From Acinetobacter brisouioides (lineage in GTDB: Bacteria; Pseudomonadota; Gammaproteobacteria; Pseudomonadales; Moraxellaceae), in assembly GCF_004331075.1 (NCBI RefSeq), contig NZ_SJNX01000008.1, positions 1 to 64,000 of the forward strand: DNA of 64,000 nt. The letters are read 5' to 3'. Below, in pieces: positions 44,412 to 54,809 of the stretch. Every line of letters begins with the position of its first letter. Within the stretch, counting starts at the first letter, position 1. Below the pieces are notes generated by a model. It was not told the origin of the DNA, ran no database searches, and saw only the letters and a program-made list of their open reading frames with translations. The position numbers were made by a program, and so were the translations under genes.

Positions 44412-47018
44412 TTAGATACTGAGCATACTATTTAAGGTTTCAGCCACATTTTTAGATTTCACTTGTGCTTTCAAATCTAACAACTGCTGTTGTACTGCTG
44501 AACGCTGAGGTTCTGCCAAAGTATACCAACGTGACAACACCTGTAGCATACGTGAACCCACAATTGGGTTTTTCTCATCCAGATACTGAGCAAGTTCAAT
44601 AAAGTGCTGCACCCCGAAACTCCATGTATTGACTGGATGGCTATTTAAACCGCCGCTCACCGCACGAATACGGTTTGGTGTTCCCAAGTCATAATCAGGA
44701 TGTGCAGTTAAATACTGAATGGTTTCAGCATTAGCTTTTGGATGTGCGGCTTGCAACACAAACCATTGATCCAGTGCCAATGCTTCATCATTAAAGCGAT
44801 TATAGAAATCATCCAGACACGCTTTGGCTTGTAGTGCATCATTCCACAGCAACACTTTCAACGCACCTAAGCGTTCAGACATATTGAGCGTGGTTTGATA
44901 CTGTTCTTCTGCCCAAGTAAAGACATCTGCATCGCCCTGACGCGCCATATAGCTCAGTGCAATATTTTTCAGTGCGCGCTCGCCCATTGCCTGTGAAAAT
45001 TCATTTTGCAGGTCTGGATCAAGTGTCTGATAGGTCTCTTTCCAGAAATCCCCCATTTCACGGGCAAAAGTATCTAATAAAGCATTACGTTTACTTTGAA
45101 CAACTTCTGGTTGATAGCCCTGATCAATACGGCTACCCAAATAACCTTCAGCAGGCACATCCAGTAAACGTGAAGCCAACAACGGATCACGTTGCACTAG
45201 CTCAGGTAAGGTATTTTTCAAGGCTTGAATATAAGTATCTGCAGCATGGTCTTCGAGTAAAATTCGTTCCAGCAAGGTTTGAGTTGCTTGCCACTGATTG
45301 AAACCATTGGTTTCATGCTGGATTAAAAATGCCAACTCATCATTCGAATAGTCAAAATCCAAATTCACAGGCGCAGAGAAATTGCGCAGCAATGACACGA
45401 CAGGTTGCTCATTCACTCCCGTAAATTCAATCGTTGCCTGATCCTGATCAAACAAATACACGCCGTCTTTCACATCATTTACAAATAGGTCTGTTGAATG
45501 CAGCGTATATTGCTCACCTGTATTGGCATTAAACAGCGCCAATGCCACAGGAATTGGAACTGCTTTCAGATCTGGGTATTTTGGATGTACTTTTAGGCTT
45601 TGTTTCAAGCTCAAACGATAAGTCTGAGTCGCTGCATCATATTCACCTTTGGCTTCCAGTTTTGGCGTTCCAGGTTGATTGTACCAGTTTAAAAATGCCG
45701 ATAAATCCACACCTGAACCTGCTGAAAGCGCAGCCACCCAATCTTCGACTGTGACGGCTTGACCATCGTGACGGCGGAAATATTCGTCTGTGCCCTGACG
45801 GTATTTTTCCTGACCAAGCAAGGTCGACATCATGCGGTTAATTTCCGCACCTTTTTCATAGACTGTTGCGGTATAAAAATTATTAATTTCAACAAAATGA
45901 TCTGGACGTGGCGGATGTGACAGCGGACCTGCATCTTCAGGGAACTGATGCGATTTCAAAACGGCAACATCATCAATGCGTTGTACCGCAGCCGACTGTA
46001 AATCTTCCGAGAAAGACTGATCACGGAATACCGTTAAGCCTTCTTTTAAACACAACTGGAACCAGTCACGGCAAGTAATTCGGTTGCCTGTCCAGTTATG
46101 GAAATATTCATGTGCAATCACAGACTGTACACGCATAATTGCGGCATCTGTGGTGTATTCTTCATCGGCAAGCACACAAGAGGTATTAAAGATATTTAAA
46201 CCTTTATTTTCCATTGCACCCATGTTGAATTGGCTCACCGCTACAATCATATAGTTATCGAGATCATAAGCGCGACCATAATGCTCCTCATCCCAACGCA
46301 TGGAATGTTTCAGCGCTTCCATCGCGATGTGGCATTTTGGAATATCTTTTTCAATTGCATAAATTTCTAAAGCAACATCACGCCCTTCCGAAGTCACGTA
46401 ACGGTCTCTCAGCACAGCCAAATCACCAATCACACAGGCAAACAGGTAGCTTGGTTTTTTGGTTGGGTCTTGCCACAGCGCATAATGACGACCTTCACCT
46501 GCTTCACCCGTTTCCAGCAAGTTACCATTTGCCAGTAATACTGGATATTTTTTATCGGCTTCCACACGCGTGGTAAAGACAGATAAAACGTCAGGACGGT
46601 CTGGATAAAAGGTAATTTTACGAAAACCTTCAGGCTCATTTTGGGTGACAAACAAATCACCCGCCTGATACAACCCTTCCAGCATGGTATTGCTTTCAGG
46701 GTGAATAATGACTTGGGTCTGAATCGTTGCCTGATCAGGCACATTCGACAACACCAATTGCTCAGCATCGAGTTGATACTCGGTTTCAGACAACAACTCA
46801 CCATTTAAACGAATTGATTTGAGTTCCAGATCTCGCCCTAGCAGCACCAGATCTCCTGCTGTTTGACGTTGTATATTTAACGTTGCATCCACAATCGTGT
46901 GGTCGTCATAGACTCGAATGTCTAAATCAATCGAATCGACAAGAAAGCTTGGTTTTTGATAATCTTTTAAATAAACCGTTTGATCGGCTTCAACCACTGG
47001 ATTTGCTGCAATATTCAT
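44412..47018 (-). CDS. pepN: Aminopeptidase N (PepN)
   Basis: An 868-residue cytoplasmic M1-family zinc aminopeptidase that trims N-terminal residues from peptides. The substrate-binding GAMEN motif is in NMGAMENKGLNIFN. The zinc site HEYFHNW, with the third ligand in LKEGLTVFRDQ, lies near residues 290-320. Proteobacterial DUF3458-type C-terminal domains follow. The frame is open to 47117, but an AGGA site stands before the ATG at 47018, where MNIAANPVVEADQTVYLKDY begins; this agrees with the family N-terminus. Confidence 0.95.
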   Translation of the reverse strand: MNIAANPVVEADQTVYLKDYQKPSFLVDSIDLDIRVYDDHTIVDATLNIQRQTAGDLVLLGRDLELKSIRLNGELLSETEYQLDAEQLVLSNVPDQATIQTQVIIHPESNTMLEGLYQAGDLFVTQNEPEGFRKITFYPDRPDVLSVFTTRVEADKKYPVLLANGNLLETGEAGEGRHYALWQDPTKKPSYLFACVIGDLAVLRDRYVTSEGRDVALEIYAIEKDIPKCHIAMEALKHSMRWDEEHYGRAYDLDNYMIVAVSQFNMGAMENKGLNIFNTSCVLADEEYTTDAAIMRVQSVIAHEYFHNWTGNRITCRDWFQLCLKEGLTVFRDQSFSEDLQSAAVQRIDDVAVLKSHQFPEDAGPLSHPPRPDHFVEINNFYTATVYEKGAEINRMMSTLLGQEKYRQGTDEYFRRHDGQAVTVEDWVAALSAGSGVDLSAFLNWYNQPGTPKLEAKGEYDAATQTYRLSLKQSLKVHPKYPDLKAVPIPVALALFNANTGEQYTLHSTDLFVNDVKDGVYLFDQDQATIEFTGVNEQPVVSLLRNFSAPVNLDFDYSNDELAFLIQHETNGFNQWQATQTLLERILLEDHAADTYIQALKNTLPELVQRDPLLASRLLDVPAEGYLGSRIDQGYQPEVVQSKRNALLDTFAREMGDFWKETYQTLDPDLQNEFSQAMGERALKNIALSYMARQGDADVFTWAEEQYQTTLNMSERLGALKVLLWNDALQAKACLDDFYNRFNDEALALDQWFVLQAAHPKANAETIQYLTAHPDYDLGTPNRIRAVSGGLNSHPVNTWSFGVQHFIELAQYLDEKNPIVGSRMLQVLSRWYTLAEPQRSAVQQQLLDLKAQVKSKNVAETLNSMLSI

Positions 47019-47280
47019 ATATCGTCCTAATTTTTTTCTGAACTCGACACCACATGACTTGATCATACTTGGTGTTATTTCAGTTGTCTTTAACTGTCGC
47101 AGATTAATATTGGGCAATTTGCAGCATTTTCAATTGAATTCGATTTTAGTGATGAAATCACGCACAGTTTTACTTTTCAAAAATCTTCATAGAGCGCTTT
47201 CATATATGCTTAAAAGCGGTTTATTTAGTCTATAAGGCACATATCAAAAAGCCCAATCAAATTAAAAATGGAGCAAAACA

Positions 47281-47715
47281 ATGGGTTTTATTAACGCAAA
47301 AATTACTGAACAAGACCGTTTAGATTATGGACTAGATAGTTATGCTATTCCATATTTTAAAGATGCAATGTATTGGACAATTGACCAAGAAAACAAGATG
47401 TTCTTAGTTCGTACTTGGAAAGGACATGAATTAGGCGTAGATACCCATATTTCGGTTTGGATATTTTATGTCAATGGCGGTTTTTTAAAATTCACCAAAG
47501 AAATTTTGGAATATAAAAAAATAGAAGATGGACATTATTATTCCAAACAAAAACTGACAGACCTTCGCATCATTGAAGACGTGAATATGGATCGGCAGCA
47601 ACTGTTACAACAGATTGTTGAGGCGATGGAAGTCTGCCAAGAGATAACCCCCATTCCTCCTAGCCCATCCATGAAAAGTTATGATCTTTGGGTTGACGTG
47701 AACGATGTGCTTTAA
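47281..47715 (+). CDS. Hypothetical cytoplasmic protein
   Basis: A 144-residue protein that I do not assign to a family. It has no signal peptide or membrane segment, mixed alpha/beta composition, several Trp and Tyr, and a Pro-rich TPIPPSPS stretch near the end. A GGAG ribosome site precedes the ATG by 7 nt, and codon use resembles the neighbours, so it is probably a real, resident gene. It is transcribed divergently from pepN and convergently with ridA. Confidence 0.65.
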   Translation: MGFINAKITEQDRLDYGLDSYAIPYFKDAMYWTIDQENKMFLVRTWKGHELGVDTHISVWIFYVNGGFLKFTKEILEYKKIEDGHYYSKQKLTDLRIIEDVNMDRQQLLQQIVEAMEVCQEITPIPPSPSMKSYDLWVDVNDVL

Positions 47716-47793
47716 ATCGGTCGATTTTGATCTAGACATGTCCCAATTTGATTGATCAAATCAGGACACACCTATATTGCACGATTAACTAAC

Positions 47794-48153
47794 TCAGATT
47801 TGAGCTGCTGTAACCGCAATTTCAATTAACCAGTTTGGGTTAACTAAATCTGCTTGAATGGTCGCACGCGCAGGCGTTGCATTGCCTTTTAACCAATCCA
47901 CCCAGATTGCGTTAAATTTTGGGAAATCTTCTAGATTTTTGATGAAAACTTGAGCTGAAATCAATTTAGTTTTGTCAGTGTTTGCCAAAGCCAACAACTC
48001 ATCAATTGTCGCCAAGATTTCTTTGGTTTGACCTTCAATATCCAAATCGGTGTTTTTAGGTACTTGGCCAGATAAATAAACAACGCTATTGAATACAGTT
48101 ACTGCACTCATGACTTCAGTTGTTTTAAAATGCTCAATGCTAGAATTTGACAT
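47794..48153 (-). CDS. ridA: RidA-family enamine/imine deaminase
   Basis: A 119-residue Rid protein. The conserved strand-helix pattern is visible: AVTVFNSVVYLSGQVP, QTKEILATIDELLALAN and the C-terminal PARATIQADLVNPNWLIEI, which includes the Arg that binds the carboxylate. RidA destroys reactive 2-aminoacrylate-type enamines formed by PLP enzymes. The frame is open into alr, but the ATG at 48153 with a GAGAAA site gives the family length. It lies 11 bp after alr, a PLP enzyme, consistent with local clean-up of side products. Confidence 0.9.
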   Translation of the reverse strand: MSNSSIEHFKTTEVMSAVTVFNSVVYLSGQVPKNTDLDIEGQTKEILATIDELLALANTDKTKLISAQVFIKNLEDFPKFNAIWVDWLKGNATPARATIQADLVNPNWLIEIAVTAAQI

Positions 48154-48164
48154 GTGTGATTTCT

Positions 48165-49262
48165 CTACGGTTGATTTAAAAAAGTAACTCGTGATGTGAC
48201 AGCGCACATTAGTTCATAGCCGACTGTTCCAGATGCGCTCGCAACTTCATCAATCGGTAAAATTGTGCCAGAAGAAGATTTACCCCAGAGTACAACTTCG
48301 CTTCCAACTTGTGCATCGCTAATATGGGTGACATCGACAGCAAGCATATCCATACTCACTCGACCAATCAGTCGAGTTCGAACCCCATTCACCAGAACTG
48401 GCGTACCTGTTGGTGATACACGTTGATATCCATCTGCATAACCACAAGCCACGATGCCGATTTTCATTGGCCCTTCTGTAGTGAAAGTCGAACCATAGCC
48501 AATCGTTTCATGATCTTGCAAATCCTGAATTGCGATTAATTCACTTTTCAGCGTCATGGTTGGTTTCAAATTCCAATCATGGATGGTATGTGTTGGATAA
48601 TCTGGTGAACTGCCGTAAAGCACAATGCCGCTACGCACATAATCTGAATGAAGCTTGTAGCGAAGAATGGCAGCACTATTGCTGATTGAGCGTTTACCAG
48701 GCAAATCTTTAACGGTTTCTTCAAAGGTTTCTAATTGATAATGAATGCCTGGTTTTCCTAAACGCTCACCATCTGCATCGGAAAAATGCATCATATGCGT
48801 GATGCTTTTGATTGCAGGGTTTAAATGTAATTGCTTCCAAGTGCTTACATATTCGCTTGGTTTAAAGCCTAAACGGTTCATCCCGCTATTCATTTTTAAA
48901 AATACATCAAATTGAGCAGGATATTGGTGTTGTTGAATCCATTTCACCTGTGTTTCATTATGAATCGCAAAACTCAAGTTATATTGAGTGCAATCAAAAA
49001 GGTCTTGAGGTGAGAATATCCCTTCAAGCAATATAATCGGCCCTTCCCATCCTAAAGCACGTAACTTTTTCGCTTCAGCAATATCGAGTAGAGCGAAGCC
49101 ATCCGCTGTTTTAAATGCATTGTAAACATTTTCAATGCGATGACCATATGCATTTGCTTTGACTACGGCAAAGACCTGACTATTTTCAACGGTACTACGA
49201 ACCATAGCCAAGTTATGTGCTAATGCTTCATGATGAATAATTGCCGTAATTGGACGTGACAT
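48165..49262 (-). CDS. Alanine racemase
   Basis: A 365-residue PLP enzyme interconverting L- and D-alanine for peptidoglycan or for D-alanine catabolism. The PLP lysine is Lys35 in VVKANAYGH, and the N-terminal TIM barrel continues with FLKMNSGMNRLGF and RSGIVLYGSSP. The second catalytic residue, Tyr, is in HETIGYGSTF. Coupling with ridA resembles catabolic dadX operons, but dadA is not in the window, so alr versus dadX is not decided. Confidence 0.93.
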   Translation of the reverse strand: MSRPITAIIHHEALAHNLAMVRSTVENSQVFAVVKANAYGHRIENVYNAFKTADGFALLDIAEAKKLRALGWEGPIILLEGIFSPQDLFDCTQYNLSFAIHNETQVKWIQQHQYPAQFDVFLKMNSGMNRLGFKPSEYVSTWKQLHLNPAIKSITHMMHFSDADGERLGKPGIHYQLETFEETVKDLPGKRSISNSAAILRYKLHSDYVRSGIVLYGSSPDYPTHTIHDWNLKPTMTLKSELIAIQDLQDHETIGYGSTFTTEGPMKIGIVACGYADGYQRVSPTGTPVLVNGVRTRLIGRVSMDMLAVDVTHISDAQVGSEVVLWGKSSSGTILPIDEVASASGTVGYELMCAVTSRVTFLNQP

Positions 49263-50146
49263 CGTTTATTCCCAACCTGTATTTGAAATCTTGATGAAGG
49301 ACTATTTGGCCTTTTCACCAATTTCTAGATGCTACTCTCTAAATTGATAACTAAAAGAAGAAGGTATTGAGATCATCATTTGCATCGCGTCCACGACCAA
49401 AAAATGCATAGAAAATAAAAGTATATTTTCCATTGATTGATCTTCAAGGTGATGTAAATCGTTGGCGGTATGAAATGATAAATTCTGAGGCTTAAGCCCG
49501 AAATCTATTTTGACTCATCCAATGAATCTACTCGTAATAATCCGTCTAATTCCAGTTAATTCGACTAGTATATTTTTAAATAAATAGGCGATTTAACTAT
49601 TTTTATAGCAAATTTATAGATAATTTATTTATTTTTCTCGTCTTCATTAGAAAAAACCAATAATTTTTTTATAGCGCTCACGTAATGATGCTGGGAATTT
49701 AGCTCGAAAAGCTGTTGAGAGCAGCTCTGCGATTGTGAATATTCAACGATTCTAGAGTGTATCCTGATTTGGCTTTGCACCAAATCATCAAAGCAATCTC
49801 AATCATAGACTAAAAGTTTTGTGCAAGTTTAGCCAATCAAATGACGATCACACCAAACTATTTTCATCTTGCACAGGCATTTCAAGTTAAATGCTCCAAG
49901 CAATATAAACATTTACCGAACATCCTGATATTTCTCCTGTTCTTTGGACAAAGAACATCATAGGACCGCATAGTAAATTGAACTGATGACCAAATATCTT
50001 TGGCGACTAGCATGCAGGCCATTGAAGATTAATCCATTATTCTTCTTATTTTCATTCAATTGAAATCTAAGCAAAGCTTAATATTGCCGTCATTCAATTG
50101 GCGGCCAAGTTAAATAAAAAAGCACAGTGCTTTTTCTGAGGTCATG
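49263..50146. other. Long intergenic region upstream of alanine racemase
   Basis: Nearly 0.9 kb without a supported gene. It must hold the minus-strand promoter of alr-ridA near 49300 and the plus-strand promoter of the PAP2 gene. A short AAAAAGCAC/GTGCTTTTT-type palindrome is at 50115-50135. Fragments with protein-like runs occur (for example a minus-strand AELLSTAFRAKFPASLRERY near 49650-49730), but nothing is assignable. Confidence 0.4.
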
Positions 50147-50686
50147 ATGTCACTAGAAATGCTTAATTTCCAATTATTTGGACTCATCAATGCATCAGCA
50201 AATCCAAATCCTTTTTTGGTTAAATTTGCAATTTTTATCTCGCATGATCTTGTCACCATATTTGTCATTGGATTATTGGCTCTCGCCTTCTTTCGTCCTA
50301 AACGTTTTAAAATTCCAGCCATCAAGGCAGCAGCTTTTACAGCGATCACGTCGATCATCGCAGCACTAATTGACAAATTTTATTATCACCCTCGTCCTTT
50401 TGCGCTTAATTTGGGACATAAGCTGATTCATCATGCTGCAACCAATTCTTTTCCAAGTCACCATATGCTCGCCATGAGCAGCATGGCGTTGGCATTTTTA
50501 TTATTTAGCCGCGAAAAATTAGTCGGCAGTATTTGTGTTGCACTGGCTTGGCTTGTGGGTTGGTCACGTGTGTATCTTGGCGTACATTTTCCTGTTGATA
50601 TTATCGGCGCATTTTTACTGGCTTTATTTATCAACATCTTAGGTAACTTGGTGTTATGCAAATACTTGGAATTTCGTAAGTCCTAA
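50147..50686 (+). CDS. PAP2-family phosphatase (undecaprenyl-diphosphatase type)
   Basis: A 179-residue inner-membrane phosphatase with about five membrane helices. The three PAP2 motifs are present: K-x6-RP as KFYYHPRPF, PSHH (usually PSGH) in NSFPSHHML, and SR-x5-H-x3-D in SRVYLGVHFPVDI. BcrC-like enzymes recycle undecaprenyl diphosphate to its monophosphate in the periplasm and can give bacitracin resistance. Two ATGs are adjacent; the second (50147) is better spaced from the GAGG site. Confidence 0.88.
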   Translation: MSLEMLNFQLFGLINASANPNPFLVKFAIFISHDLVTIFVIGLLALAFFRPKRFKIPAIKAAAFTAITSIIAALIDKFYYHPRPFALNLGHKLIHHAATNSFPSHHMLAMSSMALAFLLFSREKLVGSICVALAWLVGWSRVYLGVHFPVDIIGAFLLALFINILGNLVLCKYLEFRKS

Positions 50687-51308
50687 CAAAAACCATCTGC
50701 TCATATCTAACAAGACCACCTCAAAGATTCGTATATGATTTAAGGAGATAATTACTCATCTCCTTAAATTCCCCAAATAACAACCATAATTAATTTCACA
50801 TATAAATCAAAAATTTAAATTTATTTCTCTTTTTCTAACCATAGAAAGAGAAGCATTTTTCGGTATAGATATTTCCCTCAACAAAACTCAACAGATTGCT
50901 GTATTTCAATCGTCAAATTGAGATGAGCTTACCTACAAAATAGGTTCTTTGAGATTTTTTCAATTGCTCATCTTTAAAGCAAATAATTAAGCATAAATTT
51001 TAACGTCATCTAGTCATAAAACACTTTTTATGTCGCTGTATAGCCAATATAAAAAATAAAGTACAAACTATGATCAATCAGGTTTATCGTTGTTTCTTTT
51101 ATATTTTAAGTCTCTAAAAATTTACCTCATCCATAACAGACTGTTATTCATTGATTGATCGAATCTTCACCTTGTAAAGATGCAAATTTGCAACAAAGCT
51201 TCCGATAAATGTCCACACTCAACCTGAGTGATTTAGTCCGAATTATGCTATGCTCTTGCCGATTCACCTAACCCTTGGCTTTATAAATCTTTGTAGTGTA
51301 AAGAGAAT
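50687..51308. other. Intergenic region before the LRAT-like gene
   Basis: Contains a 9-bp hairpin TTAAGGAGA / TCTCCTTAA (50740-50748 / 50759-50767), which is likely the PAP2 gene terminator although the T-run is poor, then AT-rich DNA. A -10-like TATGCT lies near 51248 before the LRAT-like gene. Confidence 0.4.
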
Positions 51309-51836
51309 ATGGCGAAAGTCCCTTTCAACGTTGGTACACATCTGATTGTGAAACACTTTGGTTACACCCATCACGGTATTTATGCAGGACGTGGGCGTGT
51401 CATTCATTATTCTGGTTTTGCACATCTGTTTAAGAAAAAACCCATTGAAATGACCAGCCTTACCCAGTTCTCGCATGGTAAAAAGATTCTGGTTCGCCAT
51501 TATCAACAGCCAAAATACAAAGGACGAGCAGTGGTTCGGCGTATGCGCTCACGCATGCACGAAAACAGCTATCACCTGATTATCAATAATTGCGAACACT
51601 TATGCAGTTGGGCAATTACAGGTCTGGAAAGTAGCCCTCAAGTCATTAAAATGATGAATAGACTCACAACTATCGGCTATGTGAGTTCTATTATGAGTTA
51701 TATGAATAGCCTGTTTTTAACCATCGCAACCACCAGTTTTGCATTGGTGCTATATATCAAAAAGAAACTGCGTGACAAAGCCAAAACTCAGCTCTCCACT
51801 CATTTGACCTATAAGCAAGAACCTAAAAATAAATAA
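51309..51836 (+). CDS. LRAT/NlpC-P60-like acyltransferase-fold protein with C-terminal membrane anchor
   Basis: A 175-residue protein. The N-terminal domain shows the LRAT pattern: HHGIYAGRGRVIHYSG with His22 as candidate base and His33, and NNCEHLCSWA with nucleophile Cys95, followed by a single membrane helix near 131-150 and a basic tail. LRAT-family proteins form thioester acyl intermediates and act as phospholipid acyltransferases or hydrolases; bacterial members are poorly characterised. It converges on a GST gene with no gap between stops. Confidence 0.8.
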   Translation: MAKVPFNVGTHLIVKHFGYTHHGIYAGRGRVIHYSGFAHLFKKKPIEMTSLTQFSHGKKILVRHYQQPKYKGRAVVRRMRSRMHENSYHLIINNCEHLCSWAITGLESSPQVIKMMNRLTTIGYVSSIMSYMNSLFLTIATTSFALVLYIKKKLRDKAKTQLSTHLTYKQEPKNK

Positions 51837-52586
51837 CTAAATACCATGCCAGTCAACACGCGCATTACGCTCTGTTGCATAGATGCGCATCACATATTGC
51901 CCAATCGGTAAGTTTTGTAGCTGTAGTGAAAACGCATAAGCCTCTTCAGAGATCATGTCAAAGCTGTCAAGTTCCCATGGTGTTCCTGAGATATTTAACA
52001 AGGGAGCAAGCATTGAACATACCGCGATATCGGCCAGTGTTAGGCGCTCAGCGAGCAAGTACCGAGGCTGTGCTGTAAATTTTTCAGCATAGGTCAAAAT
52101 ATATTGTTTAGATTCTGCCAGTCTTTCAGCATCTAGTTGAAAACCATGACTGACTAAAGTTTTCACCAACGGTTGGGAGTATTTTTTTAATTTACGTAAA
52201 TAACCACTTTCACCCAACAAAATATCTAACGAAGCATTATTACGTACAATCATTTGTGACCAAACCCAGTGACGTACATGTACGCCGAGTAAATTGGCTT
52301 CATGATTGAGATGTAAAACTTCTTCGCGCAGCCCAAAACGGCTTGGCAGCAGATTATGCTCTGGGTAGGTTTCATCCAAATAACGAGCAATTTCAGTCGA
52401 ATCGGCAATCCAGTGAGTTTCATCCTTTAAAATAGGCAAGTTATTTTGCCCAGTTTTCAAGCGTGCAAATGCCCGATGGAAGCCTGGAGCCAAATTATGA
52501 GCAACAAAATCCAGCTCTTTATGATCGAGTAACCAACGCGCTTTTTCACAAAAATGTGACAATGGAAATTGGTATAAAGTGCGCAT
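51837..52586 (-). CDS. Glutathione S-transferase family protein
   Basis: A 249-residue GST-like protein. The thioredoxin-like N-terminal domain (1-80) begins LYQFPLSHFCEKARWLLDHK and contains NLPILKDETHWIADSTEIARYL, the glutathione-binding region with the conserved cis-Pro and Ser. The C-terminal helical domain includes LAERLTLADIAVCSMLAP. The catalytic residue is probably the Ser or Cys in SHFCEKAR. The substrate is unknown. Confidence 0.88.
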   Translation of the reverse strand: MRTLYQFPLSHFCEKARWLLDHKELDFVAHNLAPGFHRAFARLKTGQNNLPILKDETHWIADSTEIARYLDETYPEHNLLPSRFGLREEVLHLNHEANLLGVHVRHWVWSQMIVRNNASLDILLGESGYLRKLKKYSQPLVKTLVSHGFQLDAERLAESKQYILTYAEKFTAQPRYLLAERLTLADIAVCSMLAPLLNISGTPWELDSFDMISEEAYAFSLQLQNLPIGQYVMRIYATERNARVDWHGI

Positions 52587-52831
52587 AGAATTCCCCTATT
52601 TGATCACAATTTTAATTATAGACTAGAAATACTCTATTACTTTAGTCAGGAAACTGAGCAAACTCAATGTTCATTTCTACCGAGTTAAGTATACAAATCT
52701 CCCAAAATAAAAACATTCCTTCACTTTTTATATGGCAGATGATCTATCATAACTCGATCATGACCTGACTTTAACGCTGCTTTGTTGTAAAATCACTGGC
52801 AATTTTACATAACAACTTTTGTGAGTCTTGC

Positions 52832-53923
52832 ATGGGTTTTAATTGTGGTATTGTTGGTTTACCAAACGTCGGCAAATCAACGCTTTTTAATGCACTAACC
52901 AAAGCTGCGATTGCTGCGGAAAACTTCCCATTTTGTACCATTGAACCCAATACAGGGATTGTGCCTGTTCCAGATGCACGTTTAGACAAATTGGCAGCTA
53001 TCGTCAATCCTCAGCGTATTCTACCAACAACCATGGAATTCGTAGATATTGCAGGGCTTGTCGCGGGTGCATCTAAAGGTGAAGGTTTAGGGAACCAGTT
53101 TTTGGCAAACATCCGTGAAACCGATGCGATTGCCCATGTCGTACGTTGTTTTGAAGATGAAAACGTCATTCACGTCAACGGCAAAATCGACCCGCTAGAT
53201 GATATTGCTACGATTAACACCGAACTTGCACTTGCAGACATGGACACCGTGACCAAGTCTTTAACCCGTTTGGTTAAAATCGCCAAAAGTGGCGACAAAG
53301 AAGCGATTGCAACCAAAGCCATTCTAGAAAAAATCTTGCCTTTACTTGATGAAGGTAAACCTGCCCGCGCTGCAGATTTGTCTGATGATGATCGTAAACT
53401 GCTACGCGGTTATGGTTTATTGACCCTTAAACCAACCATGTATATTGCCAACGTTGCAGAAGATGGTTTTGAGAACAACCCGCATCTTGACGCTGTACGT
53501 AAGCTGGCAGAAGAAGAAAACGCGATTGTTGTGCCATTATGCAACCAGATCGAAGCTGAAATTTCTTTGCTTGAAGATGATGAACGTGCTGAATTTCTTG
53601 AAGCCATGGGTATGCAGGAACCAGGCTTAAATATCGTTATTCGCGCTGGTTATAGCTTACTTGGCTTACAAACCTACTTTACTGCGGGTGTACAGGAAGT
53701 TCGAGCTTGGACAGTTAAAGTTGGAGCAACTGCACCACAAGCGGCAGGCGTGATTCACACCGACTTTGAGAAAGGTTTTATTCGCGCTGAAGTTGTAGCT
53801 TATAACGACTTTGTGCAGTACAACGGCGAAGCAGGCGCAAAAGAAGCTGGAAAATGGCGTCTTGAAGGAAAAACTTACATCGTACAAGATGGCGATGTCA
53901 TGCATTTCCGCTTTAATGTCTAA
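52832..53923 (+). CDS. ychF: Redox-responsive ATPase YchF (Obg-family)
   Basis: A 363-residue P-loop protein of the OLA1/YchF group, which hydrolyses ATP rather than GTP, binds ribosomes and affects the oxidative stress response. The G1 loop GLPNVGKST is near residue 8, with [20 protein letters not shown] (G3) and a C-terminal TGS-like domain with [13 protein letters not shown] and [14 protein letters not shown]. It is full length, with a terminator after the gene. Confidence 0.96.
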   Translation: MGFNCGIVGLPNVGKSTLFNALTKAAIAAENFPFCTIEPNTGIVPVPDARLDKLAAIVNPQRILPTTMEFVDIAGLVAGASKGEGLGNQFLANIRETDAIAHVVRCFEDENVIHVNGKIDPLDDIATINTELALADMDTVTKSLTRLVKIAKSGDKEAIATKAILEKILPLLDEGKPARAADLSDDDRKLLRGYGLLTLKPTMYIANVAEDGFENNPHLDAVRKLAEEENAIVVPLCNQIEAEISLLEDDERAEFLEAMGMQEPGLNIVIRAGYSLLGLQTYFTAGVQEVRAWTVKVGATAPQAAGVIHTDFEKGFIRAEVVAYNDFVQYNGEAGAKEAGKWRLEGKTYIVQDGDVMHFRFNV

Positions 53924-53936
53924 ATAAATCACATCA

Positions 53937-53968
53937 AGGTCAGGAAAACACTTTCCTGACCTGTTTTA
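53937..53968 (+). terminator. Terminator after ychF
   Basis: AGGTCAGGAAA and TTTCCTGACCT form an 11-bp perfect stem with an ACAC loop, then GTTTTA. Confidence 0.85.
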
Positions 53969-54302
53969 TAGAGCTGAATGCTAAAACTCATAATTAAAGA
54001 AGTATTTTCGTAAAATACCATTTCATAAATCATAAAGTTTTTGGCGTGATACCCAATTGCACCATCAGCCATACCTAAAATCAATTTCTGAAACGATTAA
54101 AGTTCTTTCATCATATTTTATATCCCATTTGTATTTCTACCATAAGAAGATAACAAAAGGATTGATAAAAGAGATCTATTACTCTTATTTATAAGGTATT
54201 CTTTCGAAGAAGATAAAATTTACATTTTTGTATAATATTTACTTTTTACGTGATTTTGTTCACAATATAATGATAAGTAATACAAAAAAAGGCTGGCAAC
54301 AC
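53969..54302. other. Intergenic region before the MarR gene
   Basis: AT-rich promoter region for the MarR gene, including a TATAAT at 54231-54236. No gene is seen. Confidence 0.45.
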
Positions 54303-54767
54303 ATGAGCAAAAAATACGCAAAATATTTACCCGCTTCGGATAATATTCAGACCAGCAACTTTCCATTTTACTGGATCACCCAAATTCACCAAAAGTATGT
54401 CGAAAATGTCGATCACGTCCTCAAAAAGTATGGAATGGATAACTCTCGTCGCCGTGTATTGGCTGCATTATTAACCAAACAAAATGCCAGTGTTTCTGAG
54501 TTATCAGAAATCCTCATATCAAAAATGTCAACAACAACAAAACTCGTTTATCGCCTCAAAGACGAAGGTTATGTTGATACCCATTCATGCCCTGAAGATG
54601 CTCGCATTACTCGTGTTGTGCTTACTGAAAAAGGACACGATATGCTTAAAAAAATTAATGACCTAACGGGCGTTGTGCTAGAAGAGGCATTCACAGGACT
54701 AACACCATTACAAATTGAGAAACTACTGGCGCAATTGCAGCATATTTTCAAAAACCTGTCGCATTAA
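54303..54767 (+). CDS. MarR-family transcriptional regulator
   Basis: A 154-residue winged-helix regulator. The DNA-binding part covers about 40-110 (RRRVLAALLTKQNASVSELSEILISKMSTTTKLVYRLKDEGYV, then the wing ARITRVVLTEKGHD). The frame is open from 54228, but the ATG at 54303 begins the family-length protein with an AGG-type site. It is convergent with a small hypothetical gene and has no obvious partner, so its targets are unknown. Confidence 0.88.
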   Translation: MSKKYAKYLPASDNIQTSNFPFYWITQIHQKYVENVDHVLKKYGMDNSRRRVLAALLTKQNASVSELSEILISKMSTTTKLVYRLKDEGYVDTHSCPEDARITRVVLTEKGHDMLKKINDLTGVVLEEAFTGLTPLQIEKLLAQLQHIFKNLSH

Positions 54768-54809
54768 CTTGATCGCAAGTATTCAACTAACATCGACGAT
54801 GTTCAATCA

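Noticed and set aside
47741-47771. Hairpin TGTCC...GGACA between the hypothetical gene and ridA
   Set aside because: A good stem, but no T-run on either strand, so terminator status is not supported.
49263-50146. Possible decayed gene in the long alr upstream gap
   Set aside because: Short protein-like runs occur in several frames, but none extends or matches a family. Treated as intergenic.
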